The notes under the pieces are model-generated. The model searched no databases. It had not been told where the DNA came from and saw only the letters and a list, made by a program, of their open reading frames with translations. Below are positions 17,245-25,358 of a DNA stretch of 64,000 bases, in pieces (the stretch's first letter is position 1; every line of letters begins with the position of its first letter). Both the position numbers and the translations under genes were made by a program. The stretch lies in NCBI RefSeq assembly GCF_004959765.1, contig NZ_SJZD01000007.1, positions 1 to 64,000 on the forward strand. The letters run 5' to 3'. The DNA comes from Flavobacterium sp. H122 (GTDB lineage: Bacteria > Bacteroidota > Bacteroidia > Flavobacteriales > Flavobacteriaceae).

Positions 17245-17949
17245 TTATTTGTTCATCATTGTCATCATTAAAACAAGTGGCAGCATGTTATTGCTATTGC
17301 TGTTGTCTTTATTTTGAGTGGCAATTAAAACTAACGGCAGCATCATGTTTGAATTATCAGATTTCCCTGAACCGGATTCACCCATTGTAGTCATCATAGG
17401 CAATAATAATGACATTGTTTGATCCACTTCAATTGCGCTTTTTCCATCAACCTGTCTGATTTTTTGAGTCTCATTTTCAGTATAGATTTCCAAATTTTCA
17501 GTTTTCAGTTTTGGCTGATTTAACAACGAACCCATCATGTTCATCATTTGCATGTTCTTAAGAACTGCTTTATGATTTTCATTTTTGCGCGCATCAATTT
17601 TAGCTAATTCAGTATGCTTTGCATCTAAAGCTTTAATCGATTTAGTAGTTGCAATAGTTGTTTTCTTAAGCTCATTAACATCATTTGAAATCGAATCCAA
17701 TGCTTTTTTAAGATCACTTTTTGTTGCGTAATCAGCAGCATTACCGCTCAATACCTTTCCAAAATTTGATTGCTGTGCAACACGTGGTCTAACTCCCGGT
17801 CTTATAGGTGCAAAAGTTCTTCTTCCAAGTCTTCTTGATTCATCAAAACTCTCATCAAAGTTTTCTAATAAATCCTCGTTTAGTAAATCTTCGTTTAGTA
17901 AATCTTCATTTAATAAATCTTCACCTATATAATTTTCGAATGTGTACAT
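17245..17949 (-). CDS. Unknown protein with acidic DLLNE repeats and Met/Leu tracts
   Basis: A 234-residue protein with four parts: an acidic N-terminus with EDLLN repeated (residues 10-28), a basic Arg/Pro segment (RRLGRRTFAPIRPGVRPRV), a predicted helical coiled coil (about 75-140), and a C-terminus with three similar hydrophobic tracts (MSLLLPMMTTM, MMLPLVLIATQ, NMLPLVLMMTMM) separated by Asn/Ser/Asp linkers. No signal peptide is present. The tracts look like short self-association or membrane-touching segments. It sits 25 bp downstream of the cysteine-module gene on the same strand. I do not recognise the family; the repeated architecture suggests a structural or scaffold protein (inference). 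Confidence 0.75.
   Translation of the reverse strand: MYTFENYIGEDLLNEDLLNEDLLNEDLLENFDESFDESRRLGRRTFAPIRPGVRPRVAQQSNFGKVLSGNAADYATKSDLKKALDSISNDVNELKKTTIATTKSIKALDAKHTELAKIDARKNENHKAVLKNMQMMNMMGSLLNQPKLKTENLEIYTENETQKIRQVDGKSAIEVDQTMSLLLPMMTTMGESGSGKSDNSNMMLPLVLIATQNKDNSNSNNMLPLVLMMTMMNK
17866..17922 (-). repeat. 15-bp in-gene tandem repeat (3.8 copies) encoding EDLLN
   Basis: Nearly identical 15-bp units encode EDLLN three times and then EDLLE at residues 10-29 of the 234-residue protein. Because the unit is a multiple of three, copy-number change would keep the frame. Confidence 0.85.
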
Positions 17950-17974
17950 AATTGTAAATTTTAAATTGTTAGTA

Positions 17975-18376
17975 TTAATTTTTGTTAAAAAAATGTTTGT
18001 TATATTTTTGAATTGCGGGACTTACATACTTGTTGAACAGTATGAAATCTGGAACATTAGAACCTGGTTTACCGTTTCCAAAACATTCAGGGCAGTTTTT
18101 ATTTTCCCCAAAACATTCAGTACAGGCTCCAATAGCTTTTGCCAGATTATCATTTTGGCTTATTTCAAATTTCAGCTGAGATTGTAATCCTTCGACAATG
18201 GTGAATAATTTTTGATTAACTCCTTTCAGTTTTTTTATTTTTTCTTCTAATTCCAGCATTATCTCAGAATCCTGACTTTCCTCCGAATCGTTTTTCTGCA
18301 TCATAGGCTGCATCAATTCGAAATATTTAGCCATCTCAGGGTTCTGTTCTTTTAACATTTGTATGTAAGCTTCCAT
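17975..18376 (-). CDS. Coiled-coil protein with DnaJ-like cysteine module
   Basis: A 133-residue protein: a helical Met-rich start, a coiled coil at about 38-82, then a cysteine module with C85, C88, C95 and C98 in the form CxxCFG-x4-CxxCFGNGKPG, followed by NVPDFILFNKYVSPAIQKY. The CxxCxGxG spacing is that of DnaJ-type zinc fingers, so it probably binds one zinc ion with four cysteines. It could hold unfolded clients or connect partners. It starts 11 bp after the Gly/Ala-rich gene on the same strand. Family not recognised with certainty. Confidence 0.75.
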   Translation of the reverse strand: MEAYIQMLKEQNPEMAKYFELMQPMMQKNDSEESQDSEIMLELEEKIKKLKGVNQKLFTIVEGLQSQLKFEISQNDNLAKAIGACTECFGENKNCPECFGNGKPGSNVPDFILFNKYVSPAIQKYNKHFFNKN

Positions 18377-18387
18377 ATTATTTGATT

Positions 18388-19266
18388 TTAAACTGTTGCT
18401 ATAACATTTTGTAATCTGTTGATTCGATTTGGCGTATTTGCACCTACAAACTGTCCGTAATCATTTACGAAGTAATCTTCGGTTGGAATAACCCCATTAT
18501 TGTAATACTCATACAAAATATTCTCTGTCAGAAAATTGATGGACTCGATTAATTCTGCAAAAGAATGGCTTTCGATGGGAGCGTTAGGACTGGCAACACC
18601 TAAAGACTGCTGTGCCTGACCGGCTTGAAACTGCGGATTATTAATAATACCTCCCAGCTGGCTGTACAATCCCTGAATTGCACTCACCCCTTGTTGTGCC
18701 TGTTGGTTTAACTGCACAGGATTGTCCTGAACGTATTGCTGAATTGCGGGCAAAACAGCTCTCCCTGCATTAGCGATATAGCTTTTAGTATTATTCCAGG
18801 TTTGTCTTAACTGCTGGTTAGCTGGATTTTGCGGTCTTGGAGCATATTGTTGTGCCGGACGTGGCTGCTGCGGACGCGGTGCATATCTTTGCGGTGCTCT
18901 TGGTGCCTGACCTGAACTGCCCAATGCTGAACTTGCTGACCCTGCTAAATTTCCAACCAATCCTCCAATTGCACCACCAATTTGCGGCGCGCCGAAGAAA
19001 GTTCCTACCGCTGTCCCTGCAATAGGAGCTACAGCTGAAACTCCTTTTAATAATCCTGAACCTACACTTCTGGCTACATTGCCTAAACTTGACCAAAAGC
19101 TCTCAGCTTCACTTTCTGACATTTGGTTAACTCTTGAAAGCAAAATGTCCTCTAATTCGCTCTCCCCTAAATGACCATACTCAGGACCTAATACATAACG
19201 CACAGCTTCAAAATAATCCGCTTCTGTAAAAGATTCTCCCTGATAAACTTGATTATACAAACTCAT
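18388..19266 (-). CDS. Gly/Ala-rich, Pro/Gln-rich protein, first gene of the S8 protease cluster
   Basis: A 292-residue protein. Residues 1-60 are acidic and helical (FTEADYFEAVRYVLGPEYGHLGESELEDIL, then SESEAESFWSSLG). Residues 67-117 are a Gly/Ala-rich hydrophobic stretch (SGLLKGVSAVAPIAGTAVG, FFGAPQIGGAIGGLVGNLAG) with GxxxG zipper spacing, as in helical pores, bacteriocins or membrane-inserting toxins. Residues 120-150 hold repeated YAPRPQ units, then a Gln/Asn-rich segment and a helical C-terminus. There is no signal peptide. As first gene of the cluster it probably sets expression from a promoter in 19267-19551. It is a candidate membrane-active or self-assembling protein; function is unknown. 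Confidence 0.75.
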   Translation of the reverse strand: MSLYNQVYQGESFTEADYFEAVRYVLGPEYGHLGESELEDILLSRVNQMSESEAESFWSSLGNVARSVGSGLLKGVSAVAPIAGTAVGTFFGAPQIGGAIGGLVGNLAGSASSALGSSGQAPRAPQRYAPRPQQPRPAQQYAPRPQNPANQQLRQTWNNTKSYIANAGRAVLPAIQQYVQDNPVQLNQQAQQGVSAIQGLYSQLGGIINNPQFQAGQAQQSLGVASPNAPIESHSFAELIESINFLTENILYEYYNNGVIPTEDYFVNDYGQFVGANTPNRINRLQNVIATV

Positions 19267-19551
19267 AATTTCTAAACTTTACTATTTTTTCCTACTCTAT
19301 ACAGTTTTCGGTTTCCCTGTTTGTTTATTTGTGTGACAAAAGATGCATCGTTTGACAAAGCAAAGATTGCTGCACGGCTTTGAAAAATCCAGAGTGAATA
19401 CATCCTTTTTTCTGAAGAAAACCGCCCGATTTTTTCGGAGAAAAACAGCTAAGTCATTTTATAGAAAACAGCCTAAAAAAACTGGGTGTTTTTCCTATAT
19501 GTTTATTACACCACACTTTTAATTTTGCAGAAGATTTTATTATAAACAACT

Positions 19552-20214
19552 ATGAAAACAAAAACAATTATTACACTTTCAGCAGCAATGATGCTGCTGG
19601 TTTTTACATCAGCAACCTGTGAATCACAAAAAGAACAAAAAGCACAAAGTCTGCTGGGAGAAACTGAAGTAAAACTGCCACATAACATTATACCGGTACA
19701 AAAAGGGATAATGATGAAAGAAAACTACAAAAACGGATCTCAAAAATTTATTGAAAAAAATAAAGAAAATGGAGCTTATCAGGGAACTGAATTCGCATGG
19801 ATTGATTTAGATTCTCTAAAAAACTACATTGCTTTATTAGATAAAGTCTCACAAGTAAACAATAAAAAAATTACAGGGTTACGTATTTATTTTTCTCAAT
19901 ATCCGGAAAAAGGAAATTACAGTAAAGACCAGATTGAAAAACTTATTCCAGGCAGGGAAACTATTTTCTTCGCACCTACAATGGGTATCGCAGGAGATGA
20001 AACAACAAAAAAATACCCAATTCTGGAAAATGTACCTTTCAGCATCAAAAACACCGGAGAGAACAAACTTAAAGGAAACTTTGAAGTAATAACTGGTCTA
20101 TTGGGTAATTATGAACAAAAAAACACCGGACAACAAAAACAAAATTTAATCGAAGAAACTGAAACCAGCTTACTGCTTAATGAAGTTGCTATGTTTCCTC
20201 CTCCTAAACAATAA
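19552..20214 (+). CDS. Exported protein of unknown function, probable lipoprotein
   Basis: A 220-residue protein with signal-like start MKTKTIITLSAAMMLLVFTSATC; the SATC could be a weak lipobox (Cys 23). The mature part has a mixed alpha/beta pattern (FAWIDLDSLKNYIALLDKVS, TGLRIYFSQYP) and a low-complexity C-terminus ending PPPKQ. I do not recognise the family. A possible -7 element TAATTTTG lies at 19520-19527. It is 18 bp upstream of the membrane-protein and kinase genes and could supply the signal they sense (inference from position). Confidence 0.72.
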   Translation: MKTKTIITLSAAMMLLVFTSATCESQKEQKAQSLLGETEVKLPHNIIPVQKGIMMKENYKNGSQKFIEKNKENGAYQGTEFAWIDLDSLKNYIALLDKVSQVNNKKITGLRIYFSQYPEKGNYSKDQIEKLIPGRETIFFAPTMGIAGDETTKKYPILENVPFSIKNTGENKLKGNFEVITGLLGNYEQKNTGQQKQNLIEETETSLLLNEVAMFPPPKQ

Positions 20215-20232
20215 AAAAACTGCACACAATAT

Positions 20233-20898
20233 ATGCCTTTAAAAAACATTACAGCAGAAGACTTTAAGTACTTAATAATCTTATTACAATTCATTAGTGC
20301 AATTATTGGTACATTCTATTATTATAAGTTTAAAAAAACAGTTTTAAAATATTTTTTAATTCTACTTTGGTACACCAGCATAAATGATGTCATTGGCTTA
20401 TTATACCAGAATTTCAATAATGTTTCAAACAATTATTTTATTTATAATATTTATCAGATAATACGATTTAACGTTATACTCTATGTTTATAAAATTTATG
20501 TTGATCATAAATTTTACAAAAAAGTAATAACCTTTTTCATCTTCACTTACTGTCTCTCTGTTGTAATTAATTTATTTATTGAAGGTTTTTTTGATAATTA
20601 TTTCCTAAACACATTTATAATAGGCGCAACATTCATAGCTATTTCTGTTTTGCTGTATATGTTTGAAATTTTAAAATCTGACAAAATTCTTTATATAACT
20701 GAATCATTGATTTTTTGGATAAGCTCAGCCTATCTAATCTATTTTATACCAAACATACCTTTTTATATAGTTCGAAAATATTATGCTGATTCCAGTACTA
20801 TTCCTTACATATTTATTGTGAATTATTTCTTACTTTTAGCTTATTATTTAATCCACATCATAGGTTTTATATGGAGCAAGCCAGAAACGAAGGAGTAA
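20233..20898 (+). CDS. Multi-pass membrane protein, likely sensor part of the adjacent kinase
   Basis: A 221-residue protein with about six hydrophobic helices (for example YLIILLQFISAIIGTFYYY, FFIFTYCLSVVINLFI, FLLLAYYLIHIIGFIW) and few charged residues. It resembles the membrane-bound sensor regions that in other kinases are fused to the catalytic part. Its 3' end overlaps the histidine kinase start by 28 bp in another frame, so the two are translationally coupled and probably act together. Ligand unknown. Confidence 0.78.
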   Translation: MPLKNITAEDFKYLIILLQFISAIIGTFYYYKFKKTVLKYFLILLWYTSINDVIGLLYQNFNNVSNNYFIYNIYQIIRFNVILYVYKIYVDHKFYKKVITFFIFTYCLSVVINLFIEGFFDNYFLNTFIIGATFIAISVLLYMFEILKSDKILYITESLIFWISSAYLIYFIPNIPFYIVRKYYADSSTIPYIFIVNYFLLLAYYLIHIIGFIWSKPETKE

Positions 20899-21629
20899 TA
20901 TTTGCCATTTTAGGTCTTGCCGGTTTATGTTTCGTCATTATTCTTTTATTTATCTTTTTTCAAAAGAAAAAAAACAAGCTCATTGCAAAACAAACTGAAA
21001 CTCAGAAACAATTTGAAGTTGAATTAGTAGAGTCTCAAATAGAAATCAGAGAACAGACACTGCGCTACATCAGTTGGGAATTACACGATAACATAGGTCA
21101 GTTACTCACTTTAGCCAAACTGCAGCTTCAAAAAATAAAGGATCAGGACACAAAAGAACTTAATGACAATCTGACTTTTATATTAAACGAGGTAAGAGCC
21201 ATATCCAAAGTAACCAATCCTGATTATGTAAACAAAATAAGTCTGGAAGATGCTCTTAAATTAGAAACAGACCGTTTTAACCGGTTAAACTATATCAAGT
21301 CAGCATTAACTATTCAAGGGGATTCATTCAGTGTCAATCCAAAATCTGAAACAATAATTTTCAGGATTCTTCAGGAATTTTTCTCTAACACAATTAAACA
21401 TTCAAAGGCTTCAAAATTAGATGTCCGGATTAATTATCATGATGATCAAAAAACAATTTCCATATTGGCGAAAGACAATGGAAAAGGATTCATCCAAAGT
21501 GATCAGAATGAAAACGGAATTGGTTTAACCAATATGAAAAAAAGAGGACTTTTAATCGATGCAGAAGTAAATATTGAATCAGAACTAAACGCAGGAACAC
21601 AACTATCTATCATTTACCAACAAAAATAA
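20871..21629 (+). CDS. Sensor histidine kinase (HisKA_3/NarX type)
   Basis: A 252-residue kinase with one N-terminal transmembrane helix (VIFAILGLAGLCFVIILLFIFF), a short coiled coil, and the H-box YISWELHDNIGQLLTLAKLQ in which the phospho-accepting His follows the ELHD-IGQ pattern of the NarX/LytS-like class. An ATPase domain follows with ILQEFFSNTIKHSKAS (N box), DNGKGF (G1) and GIGLTNMKKR (G2). It overlaps the membrane-protein gene upstream and lies 2 bp before the response regulator gene, so the three form one signalling unit. Confidence 0.9.
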   Translation: MEQARNEGVIFAILGLAGLCFVIILLFIFFQKKKNKLIAKQTETQKQFEVELVESQIEIREQTLRYISWELHDNIGQLLTLAKLQLQKIKDQDTKELNDNLTFILNEVRAISKVTNPDYVNKISLEDALKLETDRFNRLNYIKSALTIQGDSFSVNPKSETIIFRILQEFFSNTIKHSKASKLDVRINYHDDQKTISILAKDNGKGFIQSDQNENGIGLTNMKKRGLLIDAEVNIESELNAGTQLSIIYQQK

Positions 21630-21631
21630 TT

Positions 21632-22270
21632 ATGGAAAAACATTCGGTTGCTATTGTTGAAGATCATACTTTATTATCAGAAGCCATTGCTGAGGTTGTA
21701 GAAAAATTCAAGGATTTTGAAGTAGCATTTCTATCCAAAAACGGCTCAGATCTAATTGAAAAACTAAAAACAAATACACATCCCAAAATAGTCTTAATGG
21801 ACATTAATATGCCTATCATGAACGGCATTGAAACCACTAAATGGCTCAGTGAAAATCATCCTGAAATATATGTACTCGCTTTAACTGTTGAAGAAGACGA
21901 AGATACAATCCTGAAAATGATCCGGGCAGGAGCTAAAGGTTATCTTTTAAAAGATGTTGATAAAAAAACTTTAGAAACAGCACTGCAGAAAACAATAGAA
22001 AATGGTTTTTTTCATTCCAATAATGTTGTTGATGTATTAGTTAATTCTGTCACCGGAAAATCCAATACAAAAGAAGTTTTAAAAGATACTGAAATAGAAT
22101 TTTTAAAACTTCTGTGTACTGAAATGACTTATAAAGAAATAGCAGGCAAGATGAATTTAAGTCCCAAAACAATTGACGGCTATCGTGATAACCTGTTTGT
22201 CAAATTGGATGTTAAAAACAGAATTGGGCTTGTAATATATGCTATTAAAAATAAAATTTTTATTTGCTGA
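21632..22270 (+). CDS. Two-component response regulator, NarL/FixJ type
   Basis: A 212-residue regulator: receiver domain with acidic pair VEDHT, phospho-acceptor Asp in VLMDINMPIMNG, the conserved Thr in LALTVEE and Lys in GYLLKDV; then a LuxR-type helix-turn-helix with MTYKEIAGKMNLSPKTIDGYRDNLFVKLDVKNRIGLV. It binds DNA after phosphorylation by the kinase 2 bp upstream. Its targets cannot be read here; the exported protein gene at 19552 is a possible one. Confidence 0.92.
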   Translation: MEKHSVAIVEDHTLLSEAIAEVVEKFKDFEVAFLSKNGSDLIEKLKTNTHPKIVLMDINMPIMNGIETTKWLSENHPEIYVLALTVEEDEDTILKMIRAGAKGYLLKDVDKKTLETALQKTIENGFFHSNNVVDVLVNSVTGKSNTKEVLKDTEIEFLKLLCTEMTYKEIAGKMNLSPKTIDGYRDNLFVKLDVKNRIGLVIYAIKNKIFIC

Positions 22271-22276
22271 TGCTGC

Positions 22277-22504
22277 TTATTCTTCGTAACGTTCCATCTC
22301 ACGATCGTAAAATTCACCGGCAAGAGTAATCAAATGTTCCATTTCTGATTCCAGCTCCTGTTCGTCTTCATCATCAAGTTCTTCGATAAATTCAACAGAA
22401 TCATCTTTTAAATTAATTAAAAAACGTGGATATTCTAAATGAATAATGAATATATCATCCGGAAAATCAGAGTTATCTGCTAATACAAATTTTGGCAATT
22501 CCAT
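22277..22504 (-). CDS. Small acidic protein of unknown function
   Basis: A 75-residue, strongly acidic protein (FIEELDDEDEQELESEMEHLI near the C-terminus) starting MELPKFVLADNSDFPDD. No signal or membrane segment. It lies 12 bp downstream of the MATE transporter gene on the same strand, so it is probably in the same transcript, and its stop is 6 bp from the convergent regulator gene. The family is not recognised. Confidence 0.7.
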   Translation of the reverse strand: MELPKFVLADNSDFPDDIFIIHLEYPRFLINLKDDSVEFIEELDDEDEQELESEMEHLITLAGEFYDREMERYEE

Positions 22505-22516
22505 GTTTTAAAAATT

Positions 22517-23896
22517 TTATAAATTATGAATTATTAATTTCTTTGAAAGGTTGTTAAAACGAATATACAAAAATACAGCCGCTGCTGTTAATCCCGAAAG
22601 CAGACCTATCCAGACACCAACTGCTTTTAATGAGGTAAACAACCCTAAATATATTGAGATTGGAAAACCGATAATCCAATAGGCGGCAAAGGTGATATAC
22701 ATAGGTATTTTCACATCCTGCAATCCTCTCAACGCACCTAAAACAACTACCTGAATACCATCAGACAGTTGAAATACAGCCGCAATCAATATCAAATTTG
22801 ATGCTATTTTTACTACCTCGCTGTTTTCCTGCAGTACCTTCAAATTATCTGAATTAATAAAAAAATGAGGCAAAACCGTATGCAGTAAAACAAACATTAA
22901 AGCAAATGACCCTTGAACGATAATAGCCAGCAAAAATATTGATCTTGCAACAATACGTAGTTTTATAAAATCCCCCATTCCCTTTTGATTACCTATACGC
23001 ACCATACCTGCAACACTTAAACCTGAAACAAACATGAACGTAAAAGTAGCCAGACTCAATGCTATCTGATTTGCAGCCTGACTTGTTTTTCCTATAGTAC
23101 CGCACAACCAAATCGCACCTGTAAATAAAGCCACCTCAAAAAACATTTGCATTGCTGACGGCAGACCCAGATTAATAATTTTCACAGACATGGCTTTACC
23201 TATAGCTTTTAGACTGAAACCTTCAAAATAAGGCTGAAACTTAGCCTTTGATTTTAATGCAAAATGCATATATACAACCATCACAATTCTTGAAATTACT
23301 GTCCCTACTGCCGCTCCCAGCATTCCCATTTTAGGAAAAATCCAAACGCCGTAAATCAAAACTATATTCAAAAACAAATGAACCACATTACACAATAAAT
23401 TAGCCCACATCGCATATTTGGTCTCGCTTTTCCCGTCAGCAAACTGTTTGTATCCCTGAAAAATTATTAATGGAACCAATGAAAAAGCAACCAAATCCAA
23501 AAAAGGCTTTGCTAAATCAACAACTTCACGAGGCTGCCCCATAAAGTAGATTAAAGGCTTTGCCAGATAAATCAGCCCAAAAAGAGAAAATCCTAAAATA
23601 GTACACAAAACCAAACCGTGATGAAAAACACTGCGTCCTTTTACCAGACTGTTCTCACCATCAGCCTCAGCTACGAGTGGTGTAATTGCTGTAGAAAAAC
23701 CTATTCCTAAAGACATTCCTACAAACACAAAACTATTCGCTAATGAAGCTGCAGCCAGTTCTGCCGCACCCAATCTGCCAACCATCACATTATCAACAAT
23801 TCCCACTAAAGTATGCCCCAGCATTCCTAAAATTATAGGATAGGCCAGTTTAATATTTTCTTTAAATTCCCGGGTATAAACAGACAGTTTCATCAA
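22517..23896 (-). CDS. MATE family multidrug/Na+ (H+) antiporter
   Basis: A 459-residue membrane protein with about 12 transmembrane helices arranged as two related halves; the start YPIILGMLGHTLVGIVDNVMVGRLGAAELAAASLANS is typical of NorM-type MATE exporters. These pumps use a sodium or proton gradient to export cationic drugs and other metabolites. Substrate is unknown. No regulator is adjacent other than the small acidic protein gene downstream. Confidence 0.92.
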   Translation of the reverse strand: MMKLSVYTREFKENIKLAYPIILGMLGHTLVGIVDNVMVGRLGAAELAAASLANSFVFVGMSLGIGFSTAITPLVAEADGENSLVKGRSVFHHGLVLCTILGFSLFGLIYLAKPLIYFMGQPREVVDLAKPFLDLVAFSLVPLIIFQGYKQFADGKSETKYAMWANLLCNVVHLFLNIVLIYGVWIFPKMGMLGAAVGTVISRIVMVVYMHFALKSKAKFQPYFEGFSLKAIGKAMSVKIINLGLPSAMQMFFEVALFTGAIWLCGTIGKTSQAANQIALSLATFTFMFVSGLSVAGMVRIGNQKGMGDFIKLRIVARSIFLLAIIVQGSFALMFVLLHTVLPHFFINSDNLKVLQENSEVVKIASNLILIAAVFQLSDGIQVVVLGALRGLQDVKIPMYITFAAYWIIGFPISIYLGLFTSLKAVGVWIGLLSGLTAAAVFLYIRFNNLSKKLIIHNL

Positions 23897-23971
23897 AAAA
23901 ATTTTGACAAAAATACAATAATAAATATGGAATCAGAGTTTACAGTAGTACCAAATCTACAATAAATACCT

Positions 23972-24445
23972 ATGAATTTTTCTAAAAAAAATTATTTTGT
24001 CCCATTCTTTCTGTTTTGTTTCTTATTTGTATCCGCTCAAAAAAAAGTCGGCGATATGCGGTTAGGATACGGGGCTAGCGGAGGGATTTCTTTAACTGAT
24101 TATTATACCTCTTTAGGGGTTGACGGACGCTTTCAATATGATTTCAGTCTGAAAATGGCACTTATTGCAACAACCGGTTACACCCATTGTTTCAGCAATG
24201 AGATGCCTGATCTGGCTTATGCTCCTTTGAAAGCCGGTATAAAATGGCATCTGGCTGAACAGGTTTACATTTTAGGCGAAGCCGGTGCCGCCTTCAGCAC
24301 TACCGGAGAAGGTGTATCCTTTGTCTGGAATCCCGGCATAGGCGTAGCATCAAAATATATTGACATAAGCCTTCGCCATGAAATCCTAAATAAATTCAAC
24401 ACCTCTATAATTGCTTTAAGGCTTGCTTATGGATATAAACTGTAA
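23972..24445 (+). CDS. Small outer-membrane-like exported protein
   Basis: A 157-residue protein with a signal peptide ending FVSAQ (about residue 22). The mature part has alternating beta strands with aromatic ends (GYGASGGISLTDYYTSLGVDGRFQYDF, YILGEAGAAFSTTGEG) and ends in LRLAYGYKL, a typical C-terminal beta-strand signal for outer-membrane barrels. The size fits an eight-stranded barrel. Function unknown. Its stop is 4 bp from the convergent PPK2 gene. Confidence 0.75.
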   Translation: MNFSKKNYFVPFFLFCFLFVSAQKKVGDMRLGYGASGGISLTDYYTSLGVDGRFQYDFSLKMALIATTGYTHCFSNEMPDLAYAPLKAGIKWHLAEQVYILGEAGAAFSTTGEGVSFVWNPGIGVASKYIDISLRHEILNKFNTSIIALRLAYGYKL

Positions 24446-24448
24446 CGT

Positions 24449-25321
24449 TTATTCGAGCTGTTTTTTATAATCTGCAAAATTTGCTTTTACTTTTTCATCA
24501 AGCGCAGGCTCTTTAATATCAGTATATTTTTGCATTTCTTCCCAAATAATTCTTCCAACCATATAACGCGCCATTTCTTTATCATCTGAAGGGATGATAT
24601 ACCATGGAGCATGTGGTTTGGAAGTTTTATTTATAGCATCCTCGTAGTAATTCATATAATCATCCCAGCGTTCGCGCTCCTTTATATCGCCGGGTGAAAA
24701 TTTCCAATGGTGATCCTCCTCTTCCAAACGTCTCAATAAACGCTTGCGCTGCTCTTCTTTACTCATATAGAAAAAGAACTTTAAAACAATCGTACCGTTT
24801 TGTGAAATATGCTTTTCAAAATTATTAATCTGCTCAAAACGGTTTTCCCAAAATTCAGGGGTAATATCCTCCACTTTTTCAATACCGGGCAGATTCTCAT
24901 TCAAAATATATTCGGGGTGCACTCTGGTAACCAAAACATTTTCATAATGGGTACGATTAAAAACTGCAAACTTTCCTTTTTCGGGCAGAGCCAGATAATG
25001 ACGCCATAAATAATCGTGCTCTAATTCGGTTGAATTAGGTGTTTTAAAACTATGCACTACGACTCCGCGAGGGTTAAATTCTTTAAAAACCTCACGAATC
25101 AAACTGTCTTTTCCTGAAGTATCCATTCCCTGCAGACAAATCAAAACTCCGTAACGATTGTGGGCATACATTACATCCTGCAGCTCACTTAATGGTTTTT
25201 GAACCTCGTCAAGCATCTTCTCCTTTTCCTTATCTTTTAAAGGAGTCTCTATCTCTGTTGGAAAATCAGATAGCTTAAAGGACTTAGTAATTTTAAAGTC
25301 TTCAGAATTAAAAGCTGTCAT
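24449..25321 (-). CDS. ppk2: Polyphosphate:nucleotide phosphotransferase, PPK2 family (class III-like)
   Basis: A 290-residue kinase with the PPK2 P-loop GMDTSGKDS at about 65-73, followed by VHSFKTPNSTELEHDYLWRH, a lid-type motif RKRLLRRLEE, and FNRTHYENVLV, where Asn replaces the aspartate of class I/II enzymes as in class III. PPK2 enzymes move phosphate between polyphosphate and nucleotides (AMP to ADP or ADP to ATP), important in starvation and nucleotide balance. Length is typical. The gene is divergent from the next gene by 37 bp. Confidence 0.88.
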   Translation of the reverse strand: MTAFNSEDFKITKSFKLSDFPTEIETPLKDKEKEKMLDEVQKPLSELQDVMYAHNRYGVLICLQGMDTSGKDSLIREVFKEFNPRGVVVHSFKTPNSTELEHDYLWRHYLALPEKGKFAVFNRTHYENVLVTRVHPEYILNENLPGIEKVEDITPEFWENRFEQINNFEKHISQNGTIVLKFFFYMSKEEQRKRLLRRLEEEDHHWKFSPGDIKERERWDDYMNYYEDAINKTSKPHAPWYIIPSDDKEMARYMVGRIIWEEMQKYTDIKEPALDEKVKANFADYKKQLE

Positions 25322-25358
25322 AGTTTTAAAGTATATTTGTTTGTTTAGAAGTAAATTT

